64,000 bases of DNA from Calonectria ilicicola (GCA_020809705.1 CP085834.1:3100001-3164000); one strand, 5' to 3'. Numbered from the stretch's first letter, positions 30,715-42,874 are shown. Numbers and translations are program-made. Notes: generated by a model from the sequence alone, not told the origin.

Positions 30715-31249
30715 TCAGGCAATCGTTCCAAATAGCTTCTTTGCCACACCGATAATCAAATCGATTGGTGGCTCGCCTGGAGGGAGGTCACTTGGGTACA
30801 TTTCTCGCGTCGCCTTCAGCCATTGCACTCCTCCTGGTGCTTCTTGTCCTAATTTGCCCTTGACTGCCTCTACAACCTGCTCGTATTCTGCTTGAGAAAC
30901 GCCGCCTCCAATCAAAATAGCCTTGGGAAACGGACGCGGCTCGCCAGCTTTGCGACTGATGTTCGTGCCGATATCCGATGCTGGAAGCACATCGCGAGAA
31001 CCAGACAGCACTATGGGTAGCTCGTCGATGGCAGTGGCAACCTCAAGGCACGTGTGGACAGCTGTTGGAAATTAACGATCCGGGGGTTCAAGAGGGAAAT
31101 AGAATTTGCAGATGAGATTGCACTATCATCAGAAAAGGGGACTTACTGTCGTATTCTGGCTTGATCGCATTCACGACATTCTTCATAACCTCCGAACCTC
31201 TGCCAACAATGATCACGGGGACACCCCCAACAGAGATATTATGGCTCAT
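30715..31249 (-). CDS. Small two-exon protein, function unknown
   Basis: Exon 1 is 31147-31249 and exon 2 is 30715-31061, with an 85-bp intron (GTAAGT...CAACAG). The exons sum to 450 bp, or 149 residues, and join in frame. The chain opens with an alternating hydrophobic strand GGVPVIIVGRGSEVM. It contains a second strand AILIGGGVSQAEYEQVVEAV and ends in an amphipathic helix, so an alpha/beta nucleotide-binding-like fold is plausible. I do not recognise a named family. There is no signal peptide. It is codirectional with the kinase-like gene. Confidence 0.65.
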
Positions 31250-31890
31250 TTCGGCGTGATGACGGATTTTAACCACTCTGATTTTACTCAATATATTGTG
31301 GTAAACAGCTGTGGAAATATGTTGGATGCACTGAAGGCGGCCGCGCTGCATGGCACGAACCCGCCAATTTATTACATTCAACCGACTTACATTCTCTGGC
31401 TCTCTCGGATCTGCGTGAATAGCGAGGACCGAGAGACGCTAATCCTCTTCTGAAATTTAGAGAGGGGAACATGTCATGGTTAATGGCCGCGCTTGAAACT
31501 CAAATCTGGCCGTTTCCTCTTTGGGCGCTTTCTCGGGTCCCGAGAATTGCGAGAGCAAGGTTGCAGTCAGTAGATATAATCAGTCCACTGGGAAAGAAGA
31601 TAAAAGTCAGCTTTTGGACCTGTAAGATCAAGCACATAGGGATGATAGCTCGTGACTTCCACCACCAAAATTTCTCGATTATCTAAGCAATGGAATGTAG
31701 GGGTCCCTTCACAAGAGCGAGTGCTGTCTTACAGAGCGGCTGCGAAAATGCAGTTGGATGACAGGATCAGTCCGATGAATCTGTACCCCGCACATGCTTC
31801 TCAGTCATCCGGCAACTGAACTACGTGTTTGGTGATTATCTTGGATCCGTGGATGAAAACAAGAAAACATTTCCACTAATAGATCTTGTG
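31250..31890. other. Intergenic, no gene seen
   Basis: This is the divergent promoter region between the small minus-strand gene and the HET pseudogene. The HET frame is open back to 31762 but without an earlier ATG. Confidence 0.5.
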
Positions 31891-34040
31891 ATGAATATTC
31901 CAACCGCGTGTGAAGACTGCATTGGTCGCCTCAAACTAACGGAGATACAATCATTGGAAGAAAGATGGGTGCCATCCGACGAGTAGGATATCGATCTGCA
32001 GACTCTTGAAAGGTCGGCGAGAAAAGGCTGCGCGATATGCAAGATACACTTAGGGACAGTCAACGGCCAAGAGCAAAGTGCATTATCGGGTTCCTCTTTG
32101 GGTGGTTCAGTTGATAGTGTGAAGAGAAGCGTCGTGATCAGCCACATGTGGCTAGCAAAAGGAGAACTGATGATGGATGATAACAGCGACCTCACCAGAC
32201 CGATGATTAGCGAGATACCGTACGACATATTTGCTCACCCCGGTAAGTCTACTTGAATTCCCTATTTAAACATGAACGGCGTATTTTTGGTTCTCACCAT
32301 TCAAATCGCTGAGATGTAATAGGTGACCCTGCCGCGGATCATATCTCAAGCCGGAGGACAAAGCCTCCCAAAACTAGCGCTGAGACCATAGCCGTCATCC
32401 AGAATTGTATAGAACAGTGTCTAGCTGGACACGGTCGACTTCAAATCTCACGCTGTGGCCCCTGCGTTAGTAAAGAGCTACCTCCTCGAGTAATAGAAGT
32501 GTCCGGAGACGATGATGCATCAATTCATGCAAAACTTATCGAGCCACAACTTGGTCACCATGCGCGCTACATCGCGTTGAGCTACTGCTGGGGCCAAGAA
32601 AAATGGAACCCGCTCTTGACCAAGAAGGCAAATTACCAACAGCATTGCCAAGAAATCCCCATCAAAAAAGTGGCAAAGACACTTCGCGATGCCATTTTGG
32701 TGACACGCCAGCTTGGAATACAATATTTGTGGATAGATGCTCTTTGTATTATTCAAGACTCAATTGAAGATAAGGACTTTCAGATCTCCAAGATGAGGGC
32801 TATTTTCGAGAACGCCTTTATCACTCTTGTGGCTGCGGAGGGAGAGAATGCCTCTTGCGGGTTCTCCGAAATGCCTGTCCACCTTATGGAAGTAGCATTC
32901 AAGCTTCCCTACCATCACCCCGAAATGGAACAAGGTCGTATGGGCACGATTTACGCCTCCAAAGTTAAGCCTGGGCAGTCGATGAAGGAAAAGCCTATCA
33001 ATCTCCGTGCCTGGACGCTAGAGGAGCGACTACTGTCCAGAAGGAAAATTATCTACTTTGAGGATCGTGTTTCTTGGGAATGTTATGACATCTCGCTGGC
33101 AGACTCCGGAGAAATCGAGAATATGGGTGATGATATGCGGTTACCACCTCGGATTTTACATGCTGGGGATACAAGGTTTACATCGTCCGCCTTCACAGCT
33201 CACGAGTTGGAATGGGCTGTTCACACAGAATGAGTCAAAAATATAGAGTGGTACACAATACGTGAGCTTACAAGACCCCCGGATAAGCTACGTGCCATTG
33301 GCGGAATTGCACAGAAATACCAGATGGTGCTACAGGTTGATTATCTAGCTGGTCTGTGGAAGGGATATGAGCTTGCTGGGATGCTTTGGCGGAGGATTGT
33401 GGATACCACAGATGATACCCTCCTGCCTTGCCCAGCGAAATATCGATCACCCAGCTGGAGTTGGGCAAGTATAGACAGCAAGGTTGACTATTCTTGGCCC
33501 GATCGCGAAGAAGGAAGCCTAGAAGTCCCAAAACTCAGACACGCAGTAAGCTTAGCTACGACTATGAAGCCTTTAATCATTGATGCAAGCATACAGCTGA
33601 CTTCGCCCGGGAAATTATTCGGAGGCGTCAATGGAGGCGTCCTTGTGATGGATGGAATGGTTAAAAAGGTGCGGGGAAAATTACGGGACAGCATTCATCC
33701 AGAAATGGGCAGGACTTTGAAGATGTCTTTGCACCTTAAAAAGGCCCATGATCTCCCCAATCCCAAAATTATTGATGAAGGGTTCCTGGAATGTTGGCCA
33801 GATGCCAAGGATGATATAAATGCCGGAGACGTCGAGCTATACCTTCTTGGACTGACTGGTGCGGCGGAGGATACTGCGAATAGCATCTACCCAAAAAATA
33901 TCACATTCGTGATTCGGGGTAATCTGCTTGTGGTCAAGCACAGCGGGGTATTTTCTCGGATCGGATTCTTCGAACTTTGGGACCATGACTTTAGCCGACT
34001 GCTTGCAGGATTTCAAAAACGGCAATTGCAGATCGAATAG
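31891..34040 (+). pseudogene. HET-domain protein, disrupted by two nonsense codons
   Basis: The first exon (31891-32242) joins through an 80-bp intron (32243-32322, GTAAGT...AATAG) to the main exon. Hallmarks of the heterokaryon-incompatibility (HET) domain are all readable: RYIALSYCWG, YLWIDALCIIQDS and AFITLVAAEG, then LRAWTLEERLLSRRKIIYF. The C-terminal part has a typical WYTIRELTRPPDKLRAIGGIA and SPSWSWASID. TAG at 31984-31986 interrupts the zinc-like N-terminal region, and TGA at 33231-33233 separates the HET domain from its C-terminal half. Both lie in an otherwise open, unshifted frame. Each could come from one C-to-T or G-to-A change. It is a recent pseudogene, or possibly two truncated products. 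HET proteins trigger cell death on meeting incompatible partners. Confidence 0.82.
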
Positions 34041-34335
34041 AAGAAATATAGGCCTTTATAAATGCACGTGATTCTGATGGACAAAAGCAAGATGCCATAG
34101 ATCAATAAATTGATGGTGAGAAAGGTGAATTTGCTACTTTCTCGTGCCGATACATGCGAGAAATTCCAGCGGTTGTAGCCTTCGAATCGTACACCAATCT
34201 ATCAAAGGTGACATTAGATACGCAAAGGCGGAGACTTCAATCTGGGAGTCCGTAAACAATAATCTCATTGTCGACCAGTACATCCTACCATCCCTTTCGT
34301 TGATGTTTCTTGTAACATCCTGATAGCCACTAACA

Positions 34336-36711
34336 CTACTGGATAGTCCATTTCCTCTTGAGCATCCACGCGGAAGCGTCAGATGCAGCTATTCTACCAG
34401 TCGAAGTAGAGTCCGGACCTGACTCATCTATAACCATTGCTTTCATTTCTTGTGCTCGTAAATGGCAGAGCCCCTTGAAAGTGCATATGATTTGGGTTTC
34501 GCTGTTTGCTAGATCCGGGGCGTAATCAGTTGATACTGCCACTATAGCCGCGGCCAGGACAGCCCCGGCTCTAAGCGTTGTACCAGGAGCATAGAATAGA
34601 ATACAACAGAATTCATCTGCGTTTAGGGCTGCAATGAATTGTTCGGGTTGGATGAGATTTACTTCGAACCGCCCAATCCATTCCAGTTTTGTGTGGTCTG
34701 CATATATTTCGAGAGCACTGGTCATGATACGTTGCGGGTATGCATTAGGAATAATGAGACCAGGATATTCCACTGTTAATCCTTTCTCATCCCGGCTGGC
34801 AAGCGTCAAGTCGTGGATGTCGGCTGCGGTGTGGTTGCTCAAGCCCGGGTTGCCAAACCTCGTGGTCGCCCATCCCCAACCTTGGTCTTGCGATCGGGGC
34901 CCCGGGACAAACAGGAGGCCCTGTGGGAGTTTCGGAAGCTTCGAGAAAAGTAACTGCATTCTCTTCTCGACTGGTACCGACGAGAGGGTTGACGTGTTCC
35001 ATCCGAGCAGGCTGGCGAGACATAAATACTCATCTGCCTGGCGACTCGTAGTTCGAAAGCGACTGGCTACGAATGCCTCCATTATAGCACTACCCATCCT
35101 TGTATTCTTCGCACCCTGTACATCTGAGGGCGTCACCACTGTTCGAGTGCCGATCATCTTTCTCTCATGTTGTTCAACTACATTGGCTCGAAGTGACCTC
35201 ATCCGAATATAGAATTGGCCAGCACCGTTTGGTATCGTGCCATATGTGGCCTTTAGCTCCCGAGAAAGCCCAGATACACCAGGCTGTTCGTAGAGAGAAC
35301 GTTTTGCGAGCTCAACATTCAATATCCCATCCTTGAATTTTACATGCAAGTGCCGGGCCAAGACACCCTCCTGGAGCGTCCAGAGACGACGCATCCAGCC
35401 CGAGAGAGAGATCCTCATCATGGCAGCGCAAATGTCCTGCATTGACTCAGCTTCAAGTTCCGCATCAAGAACCAACACTTGATATGCCTTTTCATAGGTC
35501 TGCTTCATAATGTTGATCGCGCGCGATCTTTGGTCTCGAAACTGGTCGCCGACAGGGACGCACAATGTGTCCAGCCAAAACGGCATAGACGTCTTGGCAA
35601 ATCGCCCCCAAAGCCTTTTCATGTGCCCAAGATTCACCAAGGTCCAACCACTTTGGCCTTCGTCCAATTCGAAAAGCACCGATCGGAGTTTCAGTAGCTG
35701 GCAGGTGGGTATAGTATTGCATAAGGGATTGCCCATGCCATCTGACCATACGTGAGATATCGCAACGTACTTGCACCCGGCCTTAAAGGTCTCGATATTT
35801 ATAGTGAAGCCTTTTTCATGCTGCTTCAGTGAGAGAAGGGGAATTTTCCCAGAGTTTATTATGGCTACTATGCGCTCAATAGGTGGGCCTATATGATCGC
35901 ACTCGCAGGATTCGCCAACGTGTTTGCTGCGGTAAACAGACATATCAATATGGCTAGCAAGACATTTTTCGTTCGAACATCTGTTATGATCTCGAATCGC
36001 AGTTCTCCTCAGAGCGCTGATATAGTATAGTGCAGCTGGCTGAAATTGCTCGAGAGCCATTGACACATCACTGTGACACCAACCTGCCTCGACCATTCGA
36101 GATTCAGGCAGATAGCCGGGCCCAAATTCTAAGTGGGCGAATATGGAGTCCTGTACAAAATCCCAAAAGGTCGAAAATATACCCCTGGAGATATAGCTCC
36201 CCAGGACTCTCAATGAGAAGTCTACCGCGGTAGATAATGGCCAACCGCGCTGTATCGCGTGCCGACGGCCGTCAATTACTGTTGTGTGACAGCACAGTAT
36301 GGATAGTTGCTTCAATGAACCCTCCACTCGAGAAAGCCAGTGCCTATACTCTTGCGAGTTGCGCTGCGCGCCCAACTGGAAGTTTTTTATTCGAGCCACG
36401 AAATGGGCCTCTAAAAGAGAAGTCGTGACACGCCCATTCTGGAAACTAGGGCAAGGCCGTGAACAATTGACCTTGCGACCAGCATCGCCGAGAGTTTCCC
36501 ATAATAATCCGAAATAAAGCCATCTTTGGAGGAAGGCAGCTGTATGAGTGGGCGAGTGTTGAGAGAAGTCTCCGGCGAGCAGCCTCGCCTTATCCCATCC
36601 TTGACGCGAGGGATACGAATCGAAATCCAACTCATCGTAAGAAATCGCATCCAAACAAGGCACGAGCACTGGTGGGAAGAGTGAGTGCGGGGGTTGGTCA
36701 AGATGGTCCAT
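34336..36711 (-). CDS. HET-domain protein, intact
   Basis: This is a 791-residue single-exon protein from the ATG at 36711 (MDHLDQPPHS); an ATG 87 bp upstream is also in frame. The N-terminal about 300 residues are a Cys/His-containing region. The HET domain runs from about 313 (KYVAISHVWSDG) through about 383 (FWLDTLCVPVGD) to about 447 (RRLWTLQEGVLARHL). The tail of about 340 residues is of unknown fold. HET domains are found in fungal allorecognition proteins that induce incompatibility cell death, often downstream of NLR sensors. It is tail to tail with the HET pseudogene 295 bp away. There is no frame damage. Confidence 0.88.
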   Translation of the reverse strand: MDHLDQPPHSLFPPVLVPCLDAISYDELDFDSYPSRQGWDKARLLAGDFSQHSPTHTAAFLQRWLYFGLLWETLGDAGRKVNCSRPCPSFQNGRVTTSLLEAHFVARIKNFQLGAQRNSQEYRHWLSRVEGSLKQLSILCCHTTVIDGRRHAIQRGWPLSTAVDFSLRVLGSYISRGIFSTFWDFVQDSIFAHLEFGPGYLPESRMVEAGWCHSDVSMALEQFQPAALYYISALRRTAIRDHNRCSNEKCLASHIDMSVYRSKHVGESCECDHIGPPIERIVAIINSGKIPLLSLKQHEKGFTINIETFKAGCKYVAISHVWSDGMGNPLCNTIPTCQLLKLRSVLFELDEGQSGWTLVNLGHMKRLWGRFAKTSMPFWLDTLCVPVGDQFRDQRSRAINIMKQTYEKAYQVLVLDAELEAESMQDICAAMMRISLSGWMRRLWTLQEGVLARHLHVKFKDGILNVELAKRSLYEQPGVSGLSRELKATYGTIPNGAGQFYIRMRSLRANVVEQHERKMIGTRTVVTPSDVQGAKNTRMGSAIMEAFVASRFRTTSRQADEYLCLASLLGWNTSTLSSVPVEKRMQLLFSKLPKLPQGLLFVPGPRSQDQGWGWATTRFGNPGLSNHTAADIHDLTLASRDEKGLTVEYPGLIIPNAYPQRIMTSALEIYADHTKLEWIGRFEVNLIQPEQFIAALNADEFCCILFYAPGTTLRAGAVLAAAIVAVSTDYAPDLANSETQIICTFKGLCHLRAQEMKAMVIDESGPDSTSTGRIAASDASAWMLKRKWTIQ

Positions 36712-37087
36712 AGTTGTTGGATTGTGGCGAGGAAATAGCGGTAACAAATTTAATTTCAGCAATGTTGCAAAAATAGACTGCCTGTTGTTAATAAGCAAGA
36801 GGGGAGCTTATAAATCCCTCGAAATCCAATAAAATATACCTTGCATTGCTTATGGCAGAGAAAATATTACTTGATTAAGTAAAAGAGAAATTATTAAATA
36901 ATAATATTTTATTTCCTTACAGCAATAGGCTACAGTTTGATGTTCCGTTCCATATGAATGCTCCAAATGCTCACTTTCTTTTCGTTGTTATGTGCACATC
37001 TTGGCATCACATAACTATAGGCTGTCATCATCAAAGGAGACAGATACAAATTCTTTGTATTAATACTGACTTGAAAATGCATCTCTA
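36712..37087. other. Spacer with an A+T-rich imperfect inverted repeat
   Basis: The stretch 36845-36925 is A+T-rich. Its arms begin ATTGCT..A and end in the mirror TACAGCAAT, an imperfect hairpin. No gene. Confidence 0.4.
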
Positions 37088-38716
37088 TTAAGCCTTTTGA
37101 AACTTGAGGACTGGTTCGCGCTCGTGCCGCTCCTTTCCAACCTGGCGGAACAATTGAAGGAGATGGTCCTTTACCCTCCAGCTTCCAACCGCAAATTTAA
37201 AATAAGGCCGCTCATCATATGGCTCAGGCTTAGGCGGTTGCCTCTGGTGCTTGTTATGAGACTTGAACTGCAGCTCTGGGGGAAAGTTGTACAGTCGGTC
37301 AAGCATTCTCTTAAGCTCTGGGGTAAGCTTCGGCGGGACATGATACGAAACGGACCATCTGCCCTCAGAAGTCCAGGGATCGACGCAAAGGTCTGCCGAC
37401 TCCAGGGCGGGCATATGCGTTAGACACCGGGCGTAAGCTTCCAGCATGGGCACCATGACTTCTTCATTGACGAGATTCGACTTGGGGCGCCTCCAAGTAG
37501 CGTTTGCATCTTCCATCCAACTCTCAAAGGCGAGTGCGGCCTTTGTATCAGCCGGTTCACCGTACCCCGGCGCAACAAAGCCCGTTGTGCTGGGCGGCGG
37601 CGGGGGTTCCCGATTGGTTCGATTCGGAACCGCGTTGTGTCGCGAGCTCTTCAAGTAACATTTTCCGGAGGGGGCAATAGGGTCAAACTGAATCATCAGT
37701 TTGGTGATGGATTCCCAATGTGAATTATTCCCCGATGGGTTCGGCCAGAAGAACGACGGGTCGATCTGAGTACGGATATCCAGGGACGTCATCTTGCCAC
37801 TGCTTATAACCTCGTGTAGTTTCGCGCATAAGGGATCACTGTCTTGCGATTCTGCGGCGGCCAAGTCTGTCAGCTGCTTGTACTGGTCAAAGGAAGGTCC
37901 AGGCATGTGAAACTCGACAGTTTTAATTGCTGGCGAAAGCTGGAGGCCTTCCAAAGCAGACGCAAACTCGGCGCGCACTTTTCGGTGCAACGCTAGAAAT
38001 ATCCGGGGTGCGTCAAACGTCCAGGTGAAGTAGACGAGTTGGGGAAATGCGGCGGTAAGCTTGGCCTGGCTGCCGGGGTGGATATGTCGGAACCCGTAGC
38101 CCGACTTTAGTTCGAAGGTGTGAATACAGGGCACGCGCAGGTCGTCTATGTCCGAGAGCTGTACGTAAGAGTATTTGTACCGTTTGTGCTCCAGATCATT
38201 TCGAGCTCCTCGACGTCTAGCTAAGCGGTGACGACGCCGCTGATTCATGTGGGCATCTTCTAGATCTTCTAGCGGCGGATCCGTTGGCGAATACATGTCA
38301 AAGTTGAGACCCAACTCATTGTTCGCGGGCCACTTGGACAGCTCACGTAGGAGAGTAGATACGGCGAAGCTGGCCGTCTTGTCGTTGGCTGCTCTGTCCC
38401 TGTCCGTCTCGTAGTAGGCGTAGGCATTTTGACTATAGGGATCCAGGACAATGTCAAAGTCAAGCCTTTGCACAAAGTGACGGCGGTGCGCACCGCGTTC
38501 CTCGGAGAAGACACTCAGGAACGTGTCTAGCTCATCGCTTCCGATGTGGATCGAACGGAACGTGACGCGCTCAATGGCGTATTGCCAGCCCCGCGACAAG
38601 GTGGCCAGGCCTGGCCTGATCAGCACCGGCTTTCCGCGGGATCCTCTGGGGCGGCGCGGGGTGCGGGGGATGAGTGTGGCAATTTGGATCAAAACGTCTT
38701 CGGGAAGCTTGTCCAT
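37088..38716 (-). CDS. F-box-like protein
   Basis: This is 542 residues from the ATG at 38716 (MDKLPEDVLIQIATLI). An in-frame ATG six codons earlier is possible. The opening DKLPEDVLIQIATLIPR and the later LATLSRGWQYAIERVTFRSI form a typical fungal F-box with its exit strand. The middle has strands such as FVQRLDFDIVL and TVEFHMPGPSF but no regular leucine-rich repeat. A proline-rich loop lies near 385, and the C-terminus is basic. It is likely an SCF substrate receptor of a lineage-expanded family. The target is unknown. Confidence 0.72.
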   Translation of the reverse strand: MDKLPEDVLIQIATLIPRTPRRPRGSRGKPVLIRPGLATLSRGWQYAIERVTFRSIHIGSDELDTFLSVFSEERGAHRRHFVQRLDFDIVLDPYSQNAYAYYETDRDRAANDKTASFAVSTLLRELSKWPANNELGLNFDMYSPTDPPLEDLEDAHMNQRRRHRLARRRGARNDLEHKRYKYSYVQLSDIDDLRVPCIHTFELKSGYGFRHIHPGSQAKLTAAFPQLVYFTWTFDAPRIFLALHRKVRAEFASALEGLQLSPAIKTVEFHMPGPSFDQYKQLTDLAAAESQDSDPLCAKLHEVISSGKMTSLDIRTQIDPSFFWPNPSGNNSHWESITKLMIQFDPIAPSGKCYLKSSRHNAVPNRTNREPPPPPSTTGFVAPGYGEPADTKAALAFESWMEDANATWRRPKSNLVNEEVMVPMLEAYARCLTHMPALESADLCVDPWTSEGRWSVSYHVPPKLTPELKRMLDRLYNFPPELQFKSHNKHQRQPPKPEPYDERPYFKFAVGSWRVKDHLLQLFRQVGKERHEREPVLKFQKA

Positions 38717-39180
38717 GGTGTAAATTAAGGCCAACGGGGTAGTATATCTCCTTGATTAAGAGCTTCCTCTTTGGGAAAATAGGTAGATGACGATGATTGT
38801 TACGGAGGCAACACGTTGTCAACATCAATAAAAACAAGGCAATGCACAGACACAAGGTCATTCATACACGTACAGCACGTAATGTCAGACAAAGACTTTG
38901 AAAGCTAACAATATTTGGTGGAAAACAGTGCACTAACTTACTGTCTTGCTTTTTGCAGCTGAGCTGCATCTAGTGCGGGGCATGCACAAGTTTCCCAATG
39001 CAATGCTTTGACCCACGTCATAGAAGAAACGCTGCATTTCCATTGGCCAGCAGCGCGATATCCACAGTTCAGCTGGCATAATCACACAGCACTAAATATG
39101 CACAAGTAAATCACAACGCATATCTCTGCGCAAATAGTTATGCACTTTACACAAGTACAACTGAGTCCAACACACCCTGT
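38717..39180. other. Intergenic, no gene seen
   Basis: This is the 5' flank of the F-box-like gene and the 3' flank of the SNF2 gene. No frame is supported. Confidence 0.5.
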
Positions 39181-42100
39181 CTAAAGCAATCCACGCAAGC
39201 TCTGTTGAATATTTATGTCAGTGAATCCGCAAACCCATGATAAGAACTGCTACTTACATGCAGCCCACCAAGGCTCTCGTCCACCTGCCCTCCATCATGA
39301 GGCGACAATAAAAGCCCCGCGAGATGCTTCTTTGACTTTTGGAGTTTCATGACTTGCTTCAAAATATTACTACAATTCCCAGTGACACAATTGATTCATC
39401 CTGCTTACCTCCTCAAATGAATCACTAATATAAAATCGCACTGTAGTGACTTCCTTTGTTTGTCCAATCCTGTGGATTCTCGCGAGAGCTTGCTCTTCCA
39501 ATGTCGGATTCCTAAATAGTTAGGTCGAATACCACAATAGGGTAGGGTGGGAAAATGCACCAACCAATGCGGTTCCATGAGGTAAGCTCGTGTAGCAGCT
39601 GTCAACGTGAGTCTTGCGCATGGTTAGCAATATCTGAAGTTTGTTATAATATACAATACTCACCCTGCAGCGCCACATGCTAGTGTGAGTAACATGATCC
39701 GGGTAGCTGGATTCGTATTAAAGGCGTTTACGATATTCTGTCGTTCTTTTTGTGGAACGCCACCATCAAATCGGACATTGCTGAGGTTGTTCTTGTCTAA
39801 TCCCGCCTTAATGAGGTCGAGGGTAAGCTTCCAAGTGGAGAACACAACACTGATAGAGATAAGCCTCAAATCGTCATTTTCTGATCAGCCAACTTACAAT
39901 TTCACATCGGAAGGCTGAGACTTGATATCTGCGATGAGTGCATCAATCTTGGAAGATAGTTGGATTAATACATTGGATTGTTGTAAGCTCAGTTCGTGTT
40001 GGGTCAATTGGGTGTCGTTGCTCGAAGCGGAAACCGGCGCCACAGGACAAGACCGCTTATGGCCACAACAAAACATAAGCCGGTTGTTGTTGCTTCTTTG
40101 AACACAGTCGCTGCATAAGAATCTCAAACAGCGAAAAAACTGTGGCATATGCTGTTTCGAGAATGAATCGTCCAAAAAGGTTTCAGTGAGATCCAAAGCC
40201 GATTCACACTGCAAGCAGACAATCAATTCCATTTGTCGTTTAGTATCAAAGGCTTGCTGAGCTGTATTTGCCCAATCGCTTGTGTCGTTTGAAAACTCCG
40301 ACAATTGATGTCTTGCGGAGTAGTGTAGTCCTAAATTGCAAATAAGCCGCATAGACTCGATTTGCTGCAGAATGTTGACGTAGCCTCCAGATCTAGAATT
40401 CTCAGAGCTGGCCTCGAGGGCTTCATCAATATTTCGGATAGTTTTATGCCGTATTTCTTCGTACAATGCCCTCTCATCACGACTAAACTGAACTGAACGC
40501 AATGTATCTCGACGTGTGGGAAGGTCAATAGTAGCTTTTGGCCGACGAAGGAGCAGGCAGGCAGAGAGGCGCTGCAGTCTTTTAACAGCCTCTTCATCTT
40601 GTCCCTGTTTCCACAGAAGGGATATATCGGAATCGAAGGAACTTGAATCGGTGTATGGGTATGCCCTGATGAATTTTAATAGTGACGCAAGATCACCGAG
40701 GCGATTTTGTATCGGAGTTCCAGTAGCTGCCCACCGAGAAATGGAGTTGATTGCGCATATTGCCCGAGTCATCTTTGCATTTGAATTTCGGATCATATGT
40801 GCTTCAATTGATTAGTGATTTTTCTTATTACTGGATGTTGGGTTTGTGACTCACCCTCGTCAAGAATAACCCGGCGCCAGCAAATAGAGAACAAGAAGGA
40901 GTTTGAGGCACTTCTACCGGAGGCCCATTCGGCAGATACAGTATGATATGTTGTCAAGACAATGTTTACATCATGAAGCTCTGAAACACTGTTAAGTTTA
41001 GAAGCTCCATGATGTATACGATGAACAAGGCGACCATTGATAACATGACTATCCTATCGTCAGCACTTCGTTTATATCCCGTATCAGATTTAACTTACTG
41101 GCTCAATTGCTCAATCCATGTTCCTAAAACTTTATTTATTTATATTAGCGCTTCCATTTTCCTGCTTAGTCAATCTCTTTGTACTTACGCGGAGGTGGTA
41201 CAACGATTAACGTGCATTTGACGTGTGGTTTATTACCACCCAACTCAGTTGATGAAGGTAAGTTCTGAACAACATCTAGGTCGGACGCTGCTAGTGCGAT
41301 CATGGTCAATGTTTTTCCAAGGCCCATCGGATCAGCAATAACACCCCCGTAAAACTGAGGTGGGTGTTCTGATTGACAACGTCCAGACACTCGATTGAGA
41401 AATCTATTAATCGTTAGCAAAATGAGTCACAATGGAAGATATGCTCGTTGGGCAAAAATTTGGGTCGAAATTTGAAAAATATTTACCCTTTGCCTTGATC
41501 CATGTCAAGTAGCTCCCAAACATCTTTTGTAAATTTGTTGCGGAAGTCCCAGCCAAGTTCTTGGCGGAGCATGAAAGTGAGAGCCTGTTTCTGATGTCTA
41601 TCAAGGTCAAAAATGTTCGGTCAAAGGAAGTGCATAAATCTACCTTTTGAGAGATGTTTGGATTGCCGACGGCTGTGAAGCCTCAGGCAAGTCCGCGTGG
41701 CTGCTGAGAACATCCAGCAAGTCCGAACTTTCTATAATATCTTCAAGTATAATATCGGTTTTAATATTTGAGATTATATCTTGAACAAATGGGCATGAAG
41801 AAATATCCTCTGATGAAAGACGTTGAGGATTGCAATACCTTGCCCGTTTGTGACATTCTTTAGGGTCCTGGAGAAAAATATCATAGTCGTCCAGCCAGGT
41901 CCCAATTTCGTCAAACAGGTCAAAGGGTCTGTATAAAGTGATATCTAGAGTAGATTCCAGTATTTCGAGAGTATTTTTGGCTTTTTTCGTGCTGCGAGAT
42001 CCGACAAGTGTGCACGACGCGTAAAGTTCGAGGGTTTTCTCTTCGATTAATCCTTGGATTATTTGGCCATATTCTGAGATAACTTGGCCGTTGCAGCCCT

Positions 42101-42874
42101 GCTCCTCCCTTGCGTGAAACTTTGTGGAAGACTCAAACTCTACAGGGAATTGAGAGGCTGTGCGATTGCAATTTTGAAGCTCGCACCTCGCAGGCAACGA
42201 GGAGATCTAAGACAGTCAAAAACAAAAATGAACCCGATAAATAGAATATAGAGAAATAAACTGACCATTCCGAAACATACAATCTCAGATTGGATAGCCA
42301 TCTTTTGTGACTCTTGGAAGATGTCTGGCAAGTCATTGTACCTACTGATGTTATCTGTGACAGGAGCTGTAGATAGACTGCTAAATCCAAATGCTGTCCA
42401 ATCATTTAGGCCAAATTGCGTTGACGACGTTGCTAAGGTAGCAGAGCTTGATGAAGCTGTCGCATTCTGGGATTGAAATATGGCATTTGGTAACGCTGGA
42501 GCCTGAGGCAGTAGAAAAGAGCTTGGGAGCCACGAAGAACATGTTGAAGTTTGAGTCTGATTATTGTATTGCATGTGAAAATCATCTGCTGCTGACAGAG
42601 CGTTGAAAGTTCCAAGGTATCCTAGGTGCTGAGAAGAATCTTCATGGTGCGCGATTTGTGGATTCATACTTCCTTCAGCTGACCTAATGAAAGGATGTAA
42701 CCCGTGAGGATCTGGTGCCTCAATGGATATATTAGACTGATAGAGTGGCGCATAATTTTCAATCGGTGTGAAGGGCGTCTGTTCGTTAAGTTGCCACTGG
42801 GCTGGATAATATGCTGAGTCCGGGTCATCTAGTAATCGTTGTCGCTTGTTTGCCCGTTCGTGGAGGTCGTCCAT
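39181..42874 (-). CDS. SNF2-family helicase of the Rad5/Rad16 (HLTF) type with embedded RING, twelve exons
   Basis: The exons are 42874-42266, 42206-41644, 41597-41487, 41403-41189, 41123-41099, 41048-40855, 40801-39898, 39849-39664, 39612-39565, 39511-39409, 39356-39258 and 39201-39181. They sum to 3078 bp, or 1025 residues, in one frame. Residues 1-about 400 are a low-complexity and helical N-terminus. The ATPase follows: motif I DPMGLGKT near 454, DEAH near 570 (split by an intron) and TGTPIQNRLGDL near 600. A Cys-rich RING-like insert lies near 763-825 (CLQC..C..FLCSDC..CCGHKRSC). Helicase C starts near 874 and holds ARIHRIGQT near 962. Relatives remodel chromatin and act in post-replication repair as ubiquitin ligases. 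All copies of key motifs are intact. It is divergent from the NACHT gene. Confidence 0.85.

Noticed and set aside
34634..35212. 192-codon frame on the plus strand inside the HET gene
   Set aside because: It is the shadow of the intact minus-strand HET coding sequence, with no motif of its own.
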